From the NCBI GenBank assembly GCA_964343305.1, contig CAYFJO010000062.1:1-35698 (forward strand): DNA of 35,698 nt. The letters are read 5' to 3'. This document shows positions 23,665-32,699 of the stretch, one piece after another. Below the pieces are notes generated by a model. It did not search any database and was not told the origin of the DNA. It saw only the letters and a program-made list of their open reading frames with translations. This DNA comes from CAYFJO01 sp964343305 (GTDB lineage: Bacteria; Planctomycetota; Planctomycetia; Pirellulales; Pirellulaceae). Numbering within the stretch: the first letter of the stretch is position 1; each line of letters begins with the position of its first letter. Position numbers and translations under genes: made by a program.

Positions 23665-25401
23665 CTATTCGATTTGCAAAAGCTCTTCAGTTTCCCCCGT
23701 CGGCAGAAATCGGGCGACGAAGAATTCGCAGAACAGATTTTGACCTAACAACGTCCGGCTTTGACGTTCGGCCAGCGATCGGTAGACCAGCCACTGTGAC
23801 TTGCCCACTTGAACGCGATAGCCCACGGCCGTGTCACGCGGCTGGATCCGCAGTTGCTCGGCGACCGTCAAAGTACGCCAAGTCAGTTCTTTCGACTGGC
23901 GCGAAGGATTCAAGTCGAACCACAGCGGCGCGTAAAGGGCACTGCCAACGTTCTGTTGGTGCAGCGTCAGCCCGCTGCTGGTCAGCGACAATCCGTCGTC
24001 GACCAGCTCCGATCGCCATTCGGGCAGTGCGAGGGGAATCACGAGGCCAAGCCGCTTTTTGCGGTAAACAAAGCCTTCGCGTGTTTCGGTGGCCGCATCG
24101 AACCCCAACTCGTCGCCGGTCGGCAAGGTGCAACGATAATCAATCCGGCCAGACTGTTTCCCAAGCAACGCATCGGCGGCAATCAGAAAACTATCTTTAC
24201 GGGCGAGCAGAAGTTGGCGTTGCAGCTTCCAATCCTCGGAGTATTCGATTTCCAATTCGATATAGTCGACATCTTTGTCAGAATGCCAGCAGGTTTCGGC
24301 CCACTCGGATTGCGGTCGCATTTCCGTTTCGTTGATATAGATTGTCGGCATCCACGAGCCCGACCACAAAGTTTCTCGGCTCACGTTCAATTCAGAACGA
24401 ATCGTGCGATCGGCATACGTAACGGTCAGCGAAGGCGATTTGCGCGTCCATTTTGATCGCAGGATCGCCGTCTCGGACCACTCGGACTGGTACGCCGAGT
24501 CAGGCAGAGCTTTGGAAGACGATTTCGACTTCGCACCGTGGCTGGGCAAGGCAACGTTCGCAATCGCGTCATCGTCCGGATCGGAGGATAACGACAGGAC
24601 CGCCGCCAGAAAGTGTTTTTCCCACTTGCCCTTCGATTCAGTTCCAAACACCTGCGAGCCATCCCCGCGTGAGCATCGCAACGCCTGTCGCACGAGCCAC
24701 TCGTATTGAATCTGTCCACGATCCGAGAGGCACGACGTCTTTGCCGCGCGTGCCAGCAACGAACATCGCGTCCAGCAAGCCAACAATGGACGCATGATCG
24801 GCAACGTGCCGGCGTGTGGCAAACCACGACCATCAAGCAGGTCGTCCGCGCCGACCGACAGGATCGTCCGCGCCGATTCACGCAAGTCGTCAGATGGCTC
24901 AAGCTCGGGAAACAGATAGGCGAGTGTGAAAGCCAATTCACCAGCCAGAAGTTGTTGAACTAGTGGCGCGTCGTCAAGCGATATCGCCTTTGCGTCGTCG
25001 GTGATGTGCTGCAAGCGATCAAACGACTGGGACCATGCCGCGGCCGGAATCAATTCCACCAACCTCGGCAACGCGTGGCACCATGCCAATGAAAGCAGTG
25101 CTTGAGAAACAGAAGAGCTGTGCGGAACGTCGTCCAGCCACTGTTCTAGTAATTCAACAACCCGCTTCTCCGAACTCTTTTTTCGCCGCACCACCTGAAA
25201 CAAGTGATCCATCGTCGTTTTGGTTTCGGGATCCATGTCCCCAGACCCGATCGCCCATAGCAACGACGATGATTTGCCGTTGGAAATGGCGTCATAAATA
25301 CTCTTGGGCTTGCGGCGTTCGGCAAGGTGCGCCGCCCATGAATCCCAATCGCTTGGTTCGAGCTTGTTGGCCGTTCTTGGTGAAGTGGTAATGGATGACA
25401 T
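23665..25401 (-). CDS. Unknown protein, 578 residues
   Basis: I do not recognise a family with confidence. The N-terminal half (to about 290) is helical with Trp- and Leu-rich segments. The second half is beta-rich, with W-K-L-Q-R-Q-L-L-L-A-R-K-D-S-F-L-I-A-A-D-A. This pattern resembles the C-terminal beta-sandwich of heparinase II/III-type proteins, but lyase catalytic residues are not visible. There is no signal peptide at the chosen start. The ATG at 25401 is preceded by GAGGAG, and the open frame further upstream is low in coding character and runs under the divergent YdjY-like gene. It is followed closely by yggS. It is probably cytoplasmic and may be planctomycete-specific. Confidence 0.75.
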   Translation of the reverse strand: MSSITTSPRTANKLEPSDWDSWAAHLAERRKPKSIYDAISNGKSSSLLWAIGSGDMDPETKTTMDHLFQVVRRKKSSEKRVVELLEQWLDDVPHSSSVSQALLSLAWCHALPRLVELIPAAAWSQSFDRLQHITDDAKAISLDDAPLVQQLLAGELAFTLAYLFPELEPSDDLRESARTILSVGADDLLDGRGLPHAGTLPIMRPLLACWTRCSLLARAAKTSCLSDRGQIQYEWLVRQALRCSRGDGSQVFGTESKGKWEKHFLAAVLSLSSDPDDDAIANVALPSHGAKSKSSSKALPDSAYQSEWSETAILRSKWTRKSPSLTVTYADRTIRSELNVSRETLWSGSWMPTIYINETEMRPQSEWAETCWHSDKDVDYIELEIEYSEDWKLQRQLLLARKDSFLIAADALLGKQSGRIDYRCTLPTGDELGFDAATETREGFVYRKKRLGLVIPLALPEWRSELVDDGLSLTSSGLTLHQQNVGSALYAPLWFDLNPSRQSKELTWRTLTVAEQLRIQPRDTAVGYRVQVGKSQWLVYRSLAERQSRTLLGQNLFCEFFVARFLPTGETEELLQIE

Positions 25402-25462
25402 CCTGCGAAATCGCTCCTCTCGATGGTAAACCCGCTCAGTTTTCGCTCGTATCTTAGCAATG

Positions 25463-25492
25463 TTGCGGCGAATTGCCTGCCCCCGGTACAAT
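25463..25492 (+). promoter_or_regulatory. Possible promoter of the YdjY-like gene
   Basis: TTGCGG (25463-25468) and TACAAT (25487-25492, 5 of 6 consensus) are spaced by 18 bases. Transcription would start about 105-110 bases upstream of the ATG at 25607. The -35 box is weak. Confidence 0.3.
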
Positions 25493-25606
25493 AGCGGTTG
25501 AACCAAGGCTTGATGATTTCGGCGGCCAACAGTTCTTTCAAGCGAAGTGCCAGAAAGACAATTCGTCGCGACCAGCCAAGCCGACCATCTCCATAGGATT
25601 TCTGCT

Positions 25607-26401
25607 ATGACACGTGACCGAGTTGTGACCGTGCTGTTGATTTGTTTGTTCGTGACGACTGAAAGTGTTCGTGCCCAATTTGGCGGACCGAACGGCGAAG
25701 CGGAAGAAGGCAAGGCAAAACTGATCGAGATTGAGGGCTTGAAGCGACTGGCGCCCGACGCCAATGCGTGGGTCGACATGAAACGCAAGTATGTCGTCTT
25801 TGACGGATTGATCAGCATGCGAGCGGGCCCGTTGGAAATGTTCGTGTGCACTCGCGGCACGAAAGAGCACGAGTCGGTGATCTCGGCTGGTTGTCCGGCC
25901 TTCATCGTACACGCGGGATTGCTGGCCGTTGGCGCGAAGCAAGGCAACACGGTCAAATGGGACCCGGAATACGTCCCTGCGAGCGGCACGGAAATCGACA
26001 TTTGGATTCTGTGGAAAGACAGGGAAGGCAAGCATCGCCAGATCCGTGCCCAAGAGTGGATTCGCGATTTGAAGACCGGAAAACCGATGGCACACCACTG
26101 GGTCTTCGCCGGCAGCGGCTTTTGGAAAGACGATCAAACCGGCGAGGAACACTACATGGCCGAGGGAGGCGATTTCATTTGCGTGTCCAACTTTAGCTCC
26201 GCGACGCTCGACCTGCCCATTCGTAGTAGCCAGGAAACGAGCGGGTTATTGTTCGAAGCGGTCAAAGAAAGAATTCCAGTCCGAGGGACGCACGTTCGCG
26301 TGGTGCTGATTCCAAAACTTGAAAAACCGATGAAGGACACACAAGCGTCTCCCAAACCGCAGCCGTCCACCCAATCACCCGGCGAATCTGACGCCCCTTA
26401 A
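25607..26401 (+). CDS. Secreted YdjY-like domain protein
   Basis: This 264-residue protein has a signal peptide (V-L-L-I-C-L-F-V-T-T core, likely cleaved near V-R-A-Q). Its mature part matches planctomycete YdjY-domain proteins: W-V-D-M-K-R-K-Y-V-V-F-D-G near 52-64, L-E-M-F-V-C-T-R-G-T-K-E-H-E-S near 72-86, and A-H-H-W-V-F-A-G-S-G-F near 163-173. Their function is unknown; the H-E and conserved Cys residues might bind a metal. The chosen ATG has an AGGA site upstream. It ends with a TAA that overlaps the stop of the convergent phosphatase gene. Confidence 0.88.
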   Translation: MTRDRVVTVLLICLFVTTESVRAQFGGPNGEAEEGKAKLIEIEGLKRLAPDANAWVDMKRKYVVFDGLISMRAGPLEMFVCTRGTKEHESVISAGCPAFIVHAGLLAVGAKQGNTVKWDPEYVPASGTEIDIWILWKDREGKHRQIRAQEWIRDLKTGKPMAHHWVFAGSGFWKDDQTGEEHYMAEGGDFICVSNFSSATLDLPIRSSQETSGLLFEAVKERIPVRGTHVRVVLIPKLEKPMKDTQASPKPQPSTQSPGESDAP

Positions 26402-27843
26402 TCGCTGGACGTGTTTTTGAATTCGTGCGCGACTTTGCCGTAAACATCGTGGTGGCGAAATGCGATCGTTGGGACGCCCTTTTCTTTGAACACGTTGACG
26501 GACAGAAAGCCACCTTTGACTCGTAGGAAGGGCTGAATTGCGGGGTCGTTTTTGGGATTGCCGCCGGCGTGGACGTCGCTGGCTGGACCACAGGAGAACT
26601 CTCGTAGACCGGACGCCGAGTCGATCGACATGTATTGCCAGTGACGGTCGCCGCAGCAGGTGTAAAAGTTCTTCAGCCCCGCTTCTTTCGTCCAATTGCG
26701 AAAGTGGTTCCCTTCGTTAGCGAAGGCCAGGTTTGAATGGTTGTCGTTTTTGCCCTTCGCGCGGTCGGGGCCAACGATTGGCGTGGGGCTGATCAAGACG
26801 CGGAAGTCGGCGTCGCTTTCTTGGATCGTCCGTTTGAGCCAGGCGAGTTGCTTCTTGCCCCAGATCGTTTTCGTGGGGCCGTCTGCCATCGAGTTGGGCG
26901 AACGATACATGCGGCCTTCGACAACCCACACCTGCAGGCCTTTGCCCCAGCGGAACGTGCGATAGAGATCCTTGCCCATCGGGTTTTGTTCGAGATAGAT
27001 CTTGAATGCCTGCTCGAACGTCAACGGGTTCATCCACTTGGCTTTCATCGTCGGCCAGCAGTCGTTGCACCACGAGTCGTGATCGTCGACTTCCCAATAG
27101 CCGGGCACTTTGCTGTGAAACGCAACATGACGTGGCAACGAGTACATGCGGTGCCAGTGATAGCGAGCCAGCTCAATCGTGCGGGCTCGCGGCGACTCAC
27201 TGTCGAGATAAACGGTGTCGCCGGTAGGGATCATGAACTGGGGATTGAGTTTCGCCATCGCAGGATAAATGTGATAGCCCTCCTTGTGATCCAGGTCCCA
27301 GTAAGACTGACCGGTGACCACCGTGAACGTCGTATCTTGCCACTGGTCGGCCTTGGCGGGTGTCGTGAACGTGCCTTCGTGACTGGCCGACACCTTTTGG
27401 TCGTCGCCGGCCCGGCACTCAACACGCAGCGAATAACTGGCACCCGCCATCAGGTCTGTCAATTGAAACTTGTGGATGTAATCGTTGTCCTTCTTGGCCG
27501 TCGTCCACTCGGTTGCCGATTGGTGGGCACTTCGCACGTCGTTTCGATTCCAGATCACGCGAATTTGCCCATCGGCTCCAGGCGTCGCACCTTCTCGGTC
27601 TTCATAGCGCGTCTTGGAAGGGACGTACTCCTCAACTCGCGGCTCACGTTTCGACGGCTCGCGCACGCCGTCCCAATTTCGTTGCTTGTTCTTTGTGATT
27701 CGTGTCCACACGACCGCCGAATCATGAGTGACTTCGCCGACGCGAAACCCCATTGCCAATTCAGCGGCCGTTGCTACTTCACTTGTAGAGCATGCGAGCA
27801 AAACGATTGATAGCATCCAGAACGGGACAGCGTTGCGTAACAT
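26398..27843 (-). CDS. PhoD-like secreted phosphatase
   Basis: This 481-residue exported enzyme of the alkaline phosphatase D family is predicted to hydrolyse phosphate esters. The N-terminal signal peptide ends near A-T-A-A-E. A fibronectin-like PhoD N-terminal region follows (F-R-V-G-E-V-T-H-D-S-A-V-V-W-T-R). The metallophosphatase domain then shows G-D-T-V-Y-L-D, E-V-D-D-H-D-S-W, and late S-P-T-P-I-V-G-P and C-C-G-D-R-H-W-Q-Y. These are typical metal-site positions. I chose the ATG at 27843, with a GGAG site nine bases upstream, over a TTG codon five residues earlier. Its stop overlaps the YdjY-like gene stop by four bases on opposite strands. Confidence 0.9.
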   Translation of the reverse strand: MLRNAVPFWMLSIVLLACSTSEVATAAELAMGFRVGEVTHDSAVVWTRITKNKQRNWDGVREPSKREPRVEEYVPSKTRYEDREGATPGADGQIRVIWNRNDVRSAHQSATEWTTAKKDNDYIHKFQLTDLMAGASYSLRVECRAGDDQKVSASHEGTFTTPAKADQWQDTTFTVVTGQSYWDLDHKEGYHIYPAMAKLNPQFMIPTGDTVYLDSESPRARTIELARYHWHRMYSLPRHVAFHSKVPGYWEVDDHDSWCNDCWPTMKAKWMNPLTFEQAFKIYLEQNPMGKDLYRTFRWGKGLQVWVVEGRMYRSPNSMADGPTKTIWGKKQLAWLKRTIQESDADFRVLISPTPIVGPDRAKGKNDNHSNLAFANEGNHFRNWTKEAGLKNFYTCCGDRHWQYMSIDSASGLREFSCGPASDVHAGGNPKNDPAIQPFLRVKGGFLSVNVFKEKGVPTIAFRHHDVYGKVAHEFKNTSSD

Positions 27844-28040
27844 CGGCGGATTCTCCAACTCGTGTGAAACTTGGTTGCAGTCATATTGGTATTGATTCTA
27901 CTCACTTTGGATGGACAATTCATGCGACCAAATTCGCGACACACTTGCACGGACGAAGTAGAATCGCGTTGGTATTGAACGCTTTCCCCCTCGACCGCGT
28001 AATGTCCATGCAAACGTCTTATCGTTGAGGGAGAACGAAC

Positions 28041-29762
28041 GTGTCCAATCAACAAACTTCAACTCAGCAGCCCTATCCCGTGCAGCAACAAACTTGCGCT
28101 GCACCGCAACAGCAGTATTCTATCGCAGTTGGCATGCCGGCTGACAAGTCGGCGCCACAAATGGATTACGCAGTTCCAACGTTTTCCCCGCCAATCGACA
28201 GGTCGATATCGCTGGCTAGACCACAACAACCTGTGCGTCTTCGCGAGTTGATCGCCGTCTTTCTGATGGTGATAATCGGGGATATAACGATCTATCGCGG
28301 CTACGGACTTTCGGGGCTGGCACTCTTCTTTGCCGCCGCGCCAGGCATTCTTTGGCTCGGCAGTGACACGCTAAAACGCACTTGGCATGTCTGGGCCGTT
28401 GCCATCATGCTGGCCGTGCTGTCATTGAAAATGTTTTGGCTTGGCAGCGGATTATTGGTCTTTTGCGGGCTCGTGCTGCTGGTTGCGTTTGGCATGAGTC
28501 TATCCGGATATCGCCCCTTTGTGCTGGAGGCCTTTGCGTTTGGTTGGCTTTCGTTGCATTCTGGACTCGATGGTCTGCGGCATTACGGTCGCAACATCAA
28601 GCAAATCGGCATGCCGATGGCGAACCTCCCCTGGCTGAGTGTCATTTTGCCAATTACAGCGTTCCTGGGATTTGGCCTGATTTTCGTGCTGGCAAACCCA
28701 AACCTCATGACGTCATTTTCACAAGTTGTGTCGAACATGTTTGAAGGTTTCAGCAATTGGTTGACGGGTTTTTCGTTCTTTGAGATTCTGTTTTGGTGTT
28801 TCGTGGTCTGGGTGACCGTTGGATTCTTGCGACCCCGAATTTTCGGACGACAAGCGGAAGGTGATGATGAGTCGCCCGCGCCTGAAGCAACGACGGAGGA
28901 ATGCGAACCGGTATTCTTTCCGGCGTTTCGCAACACCCTGATTACCGTGATCGGCCTGTTCGCGGTTTATTTGGTCTTCGAATTCGCGACGCTTTGGTTT
29001 CGCGAGTTTCCCGAAGGGTTTTATTACGCGGGCTATGCCCATCAAGGCGCGGCGTGGTTGACGGTCGCCCTGGCGCTGGCCACCGTGGTGTTGTCGTTGG
29101 TCTTTCGTGGCACGGTCCTGCGAGATCCGCGCGTAGCCCAGTTGCGGACTCTGGCGTGGATCTGGTCCGTTCAGAATTTCATCCTGGCGTTGGCGGTCTA
29201 CAATCGGCTGTTCATCTACATCGATTTCAACGGCATGACTTGGATGCGCACCGTGGGTTTGTTCGGCACGACGACCGTCGTGGTCGGTTTTGTCGTCGTG
29301 CTGTGGAAGATCAACCACAATCGCAGTTTCACGTGGCTAGTGCGGAGACAGTTGCTGACGCTCGCAATGGCGATCTTTCTGTTTGCACTGACGCCAGTCG
29401 ATGCGATCGCGCACAACTATAACGTCAATCGCGTCTTGGCGGGCGACTTGGCCCCGTCGGTTCAAATCAGCCGGCACCCGATCAATTCAGAAGGCTTCCT
29501 GTACCTGCAACCACTGCTTCAATGCGAGGATCCGATCATTCGCGAAGGAATTCGCGCCATGTTGGCACAGCGGCACGAGCAGGTTCGCGAGCTGATCGAC
29601 AAGCGGCAAGATCAAGGCTGGACCTCGTATCAATTGGCCGATTCACTCGTGGCGAAAAGGTTGCAGGAAAATCAAACCAAGTGGTCTGCCTACATGGATG
29701 ACACGACAAGTCGTGACGAGGCCATCCAAAGATTCCGCGACTATGCGTATCAGTGGTGGTAA
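28041..29762 (+). CDS. DUF4173-type polytopic membrane protein
   Basis: This 573-residue inner-membrane protein has about 11-12 hydrophobic helices from residue 65 to 445 and a soluble C-terminal region of about 120 residues. The first 60 residues are rich in Gln and Pro. Features that match DUF4173/DUF4153 proteins are Y-A-H-Q-G-A-A-W-L near 333 and I-Y-I-D-F-N-G-M-T-W-M-R near 393-404. The function of this family is not established. The start codon is GTG at 28041, directly behind a GAGGGAG ribosome binding site. It is followed by a hairpin and T-run consistent with a terminator. Confidence 0.85.
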   Translation: MSNQQTSTQQPYPVQQQTCAAPQQQYSIAVGMPADKSAPQMDYAVPTFSPPIDRSISLARPQQPVRLRELIAVFLMVIIGDITIYRGYGLSGLALFFAAAPGILWLGSDTLKRTWHVWAVAIMLAVLSLKMFWLGSGLLVFCGLVLLVAFGMSLSGYRPFVLEAFAFGWLSLHSGLDGLRHYGRNIKQIGMPMANLPWLSVILPITAFLGFGLIFVLANPNLMTSFSQVVSNMFEGFSNWLTGFSFFEILFWCFVVWVTVGFLRPRIFGRQAEGDDESPAPEATTEECEPVFFPAFRNTLITVIGLFAVYLVFEFATLWFREFPEGFYYAGYAHQGAAWLTVALALATVVLSLVFRGTVLRDPRVAQLRTLAWIWSVQNFILALAVYNRLFIYIDFNGMTWMRTVGLFGTTTVVVGFVVVLWKINHNRSFTWLVRRQLLTLAMAIFLFALTPVDAIAHNYNVNRVLAGDLAPSVQISRHPINSEGFLYLQPLLQCEDPIIREGIRAMLAQRHEQVRELIDKRQDQGWTSYQLADSLVAKRLQENQTKWSAYMDDTTSRDEAIQRFRDYAYQWW

Positions 29763-29781
29763 CGTTACGCATTCGTAGCTT

Positions 29782-29806
29782 GACGCTCGAAGTCGAGCAT
29801 CTTTTT
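29782..29806 (+). terminator. Probable intrinsic terminator after the DUF4173-type gene
   Basis: A 5-bp stem GCTCG / CGAGC (29785-29789 and 29794-29798) with loop AAGT can extend by two more pairs past one mismatch, and is followed by five Ts (29802-29806). It lies about 20 bases after the stop at 29762. Confidence 0.5.
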
Positions 29807-29869
29807 CGGTATGGTTCAAAAACGGGGACAGGCTTGTGCGACTCTCACGTGCCCAGCAAGTTGTTGAAC

Positions 29870-31258
29870 TCACCAATCCCGCAAGATGTGTTGATTGACG
29901 ATCGAAATGCCACTAATAATCGAACCAATGATTCCGACGAATCCTTGGTCCGTTCCGCAAACAAAGAGATTCTTCAGGTGTGTCGTGCCACTGATTTGTT
30001 TTTTCGGGGCGCCGTAGACGGCCCCGTTGATGTGCCAGGTGAATCGATGGATCGTCTTTGGCGTGAACGTGTCCGTGTCAATCACGTGTTGGCGAAAGTC
30101 CGGAACAAAGCGGACAGCGGATTGGACCACCCGATCGTACCAACGAAGTTTTTCCAACTGATACTGGTCTTCATCCAGCGACGTCCATCGTTCGAAGTTT
30201 GCGATCGAAGTAATTCGAATCACGCCGTCCGGAAGTTCCCCCTGTGCATCGTCGTATTCAAAATTGTTGGGCGAACAGATCACACCTGTCCGCACATCGC
30301 AGAGATCGTTTAGCGGATTTTCCCAATGAAATTGTTCCGAGTCGTTGTAAAACACGATCGACTTGTCGCAACCCAGCGACTTGGGTTGAGCATCGACAAT
30401 TGAAATGGACTCGACGAACGAAAGTTGCCCCGCCTTTTCGACATCGGGCTTCTGCTCGTCGCACATCCGCATCGTCTCGACCATGCCGACGGAGGAGAGA
30501 ATATTGCGGGCTTCGAGTTGCTCGTCGTTGTCCAGCGTGACGCCCTGTGCGCGGTCGCCCATCGATTCAATTCGCGACACGCCGCAGCGAAGTTTCAATT
30601 CGCCGCCGAGCGCTCGAAACCGGCGAACCAGATGTTTTAGAATCAGCCGCACTCCGGCAAACGGCCGTGCCAGCCCCTCCATAAAAATGCTGCGAAACAT
30701 GATGCAAAATTGCGCGAAATCCATGTCTCTTTCCCGTGCGTTTCCGTACCACATCAGCGGACACAAGAGCATTTCGACCAGCAGCGGCTCGGTAATGACC
30801 TCGCTCAAGATCTCGCGCGTCGAAAGGCTGTAGGCATGATCGTCTAAATCGTCGTAGTCGATGATCCTGGACAGGAGTTGTTGGAAGTTGTCCTTTTGGC
30901 CGGGAAACTTGGTGGCAATCTCGGATTCGAGCAATTCGAGATCGTTGCCAAAGTTGAGTTCCACGTCGGGGAAGGCGATTCGAGAACCGACTTGCTCCGA
31001 GAGTTGAAAGTCTTCCCACTTGAGGCGTAGTTGTCGCAGCAGGCGAGCCAGTGGGCCTCGCTTCGTTCCACGAGGCGTATAGTTGGTCACCGCATGCAGC
31101 CCGACATCATAGTCGCGACCTCGCAAACGATAAAAGGAATTCAATCCGCCGATCGTGTAATGCCGTTCAAGAATGCAAACTCGCTGGCCGTAGTAAGCCA
31201 ACCGGATACCAGCGGCAAGCCCGGACATTCCTGCGCCGATGATGATCGTGTCGTACAT
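29870..31258 (-). CDS. Phytoene-desaturase-like FAD oxidoreductase
   Basis: This 462-residue flavoprotein belongs to the amine-oxidase/CrtI superfamily. The FAD motif is G8-A-G-M-S-G13, with A-A-G-I-R-L-A and the acidic end I-L-E-R-H. Next comes the family G-G-L-N-S-F loop near 38-43, where other CrtI members have G-G-x-x. The C-terminal FAD motif is L-F-V-C-G-T-D-Q-G-F-V-G-I-I-G-S-I-I-S-G, matching the family's closing region. The substrate could be a carotenoid or a related polyprenoid, but no other carotenoid gene is present in the window, so this is not firm. The gene lies 157 bases downstream of the DUF4105 gene on the same strand. Confidence 0.88.
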   Translation of the reverse strand: MYDTIIIGAGMSGLAAGIRLAYYGQRVCILERHYTIGGLNSFYRLRGRDYDVGLHAVTNYTPRGTKRGPLARLLRQLRLKWEDFQLSEQVGSRIAFPDVELNFGNDLELLESEIATKFPGQKDNFQQLLSRIIDYDDLDDHAYSLSTREILSEVITEPLLVEMLLCPLMWYGNARERDMDFAQFCIMFRSIFMEGLARPFAGVRLILKHLVRRFRALGGELKLRCGVSRIESMGDRAQGVTLDNDEQLEARNILSSVGMVETMRMCDEQKPDVEKAGQLSFVESISIVDAQPKSLGCDKSIVFYNDSEQFHWENPLNDLCDVRTGVICSPNNFEYDDAQGELPDGVIRITSIANFERWTSLDEDQYQLEKLRWYDRVVQSAVRFVPDFRQHVIDTDTFTPKTIHRFTWHINGAVYGAPKKQISGTTHLKNLFVCGTDQGFVGIIGSIISGISIVNQHILRDW

Positions 31259-31351
31259 TCTCCCGCAAACTCCTGGACTCGCCGCCGGCCGACTTCACGA
31301 TGCATTCTTGTCCGGAACATCTGACAGGTCAACCTTGCGAAATTCGGTTTC

Positions 31352-31415
31352 AAAACATAGGGCAAGCGGCTTCGCTCGCCTTATTGCTCGAAGAAAACAA
31401 GCGGAGACACTTGTT
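31352..31415 (-). terminator. Two tandem hairpins after the DUF4105 gene
   Basis: On the minus strand, directly after the stop at 31416, AACAAG and CTTGTT pair across an 8-base loop (31396-31415) and are followed by a short T-stretch. A second stem of 8 bp with one G-U pair and loop AAGC follows (31361-31380), ahead of a CTATGTTTT run (T-tract at 31352-31355). Together they probably terminate or slow transcription from the DUF4105 gene before the flavoprotein gene. Confidence 0.45.
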
Positions 31416-32468
31416 CTACGGGGATCGGATCGAGTCGGAGAAAGAATCACGCAAACCGACAATTTGACCAGATTTGCCAATCAAATAATCGGTCGGATCG
31501 GGCTTAATCCGAAACCTCGCACGAGCCTCCGCATACGGCAGTTCCGTTTTGAACAGCCCTTTCTCGTAAGCTTTTCGATCCGAATAACCGGGAAAGATGA
31601 CCGGCAGGCTGTAGGCACTGACCGTCCCCGGCGAAATCGACTCGATATGGGACACGATGTTGTTCGCACAGTTGTTGGTCCAGGTGTTATAAAACTCCGG
31701 CTCATCGGACAACGACTGGGCACGTTTTAACATTTCGACGAACAGCAGTTTCATCTGGGCTTTCTTCGCATGCACCGGATACAAACGAAGCTCGTCCTTG
31801 CGAAAATGCGACCGCCAACCAATCACGTCTCGTTCGTCGGCGATGACGTACATGAGTTCGTAACGCCGAAACATCCCGGCCAACGGTGAAAACCGTTCGC
31901 CATCTTCGCAGCGGATTTCGACAGAGATGGCAACGTAGTCGGTCGCACCATCCTCGCCGGTGAATCCGAAACTCAGAAACGCGTGCGCTAAGCCGCGAAG
32001 GGATGAGAAGTTTTGCAGACAGTACCAGACGGATTCAATCTTGTTGAGGTCGATCGATTTGTCGCAGTGGCCTTTGTGGAAATTTGTGGCAGACACGTGG
32101 CGCAAGTTTCGGACGTTGCGCAGCGAGACGCGTGGACCGTCCATTTCAATTTGTGTCAAAATCGCGTGATGTTTGCGCCACGGCCGATCGTTCGACGGAC
32201 GGACTTGCATCCAACACAAGCCAACGATCAGCAGCAATGCTGCTGTCCAGCGGACGGCTGTCATCCTGTCTGGCGTCCTCCTTAACATCCAAGGCACACC
32301 AACCGCAAACGTCACAGAAAAAACGACGTTCAGCAAATCGGGAAAGTAGTCCAGGAAATAGATGGCCAGCATTGCCCACAAATAACCGCCAATCAGCAGC
32401 CCCCAAAGCAACAGACGCCCGGTGTTAAGCGCAAGCCAGCCGCAGAGTTTCGTCAGCTTATTCCACAC
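31416..32468 (-). CDS. DUF4105 membrane protein
   Basis: This is a 350-residue protein with three N-terminal spans (about 17-37, 43-63 and 72-92) and a soluble DUF4105 domain. Family marks are H-A-F-L-S-F near 160-165 and the T-N-N-C-A-N-N-I motif in the last third. The cysteine there is the likely catalytic residue, as in proteins related to NlpC-like lipoprotein modification enzymes (Lnb-type), although that role is only an inference here. I chose the GTG at 32468 with AGGAG six bases upstream; an in-frame TTG eight codons earlier lacks this. It is transcribed divergently from the FHA-domain gene. Confidence 0.83.
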   Translation of the reverse strand: MWNKLTKLCGWLALNTGRLLLWGLLIGGYLWAMLAIYFLDYFPDLLNVVFSVTFAVGVPWMLRRTPDRMTAVRWTAALLLIVGLCWMQVRPSNDRPWRKHHAILTQIEMDGPRVSLRNVRNLRHVSATNFHKGHCDKSIDLNKIESVWYCLQNFSSLRGLAHAFLSFGFTGEDGATDYVAISVEIRCEDGERFSPLAGMFRRYELMYVIADERDVIGWRSHFRKDELRLYPVHAKKAQMKLLFVEMLKRAQSLSDEPEFYNTWTNNCANNIVSHIESISPGTVSAYSLPVIFPGYSDRKAYEKGLFKTELPYAEARARFRIKPDPTDYLIGKSGQIVGLRDSFSDSIRSP

Positions 32469-32699
32469 GGCTTCTCCTTGATCTGTCTGCAATCATTCCC
32501 AATTCTAAACTTGACACAGTTCCTTATGGTAGCGATGCGTCACCCATTGGTGTTGTTTCAAGTTTTGTCGAGAAATTTGGGCAGTTTCGTGCAACTTTTT
32601 CGCATGGAGAACGTTATTAACCTTGGTTAGATTATCCGGAGAGAAGAGCCCCAGCAAACTCCAATACGCGTCGGCGTGGATGGCGAACGGGAGAGGCAA

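Noticed and set aside
26737..27810. A 357-codon plus-strand frame
   Set aside because: It is antisense to the PhoD-like gene; arginine-rich composition is typical of antisense frames in GC-rich DNA.
29815..29869. A GGGGACAGGC fragment as a remnant of a REP-type or transposase-associated element
   Set aside because: Only about ten bases resemble what I recall of such elements, with no partner arm or transposase.
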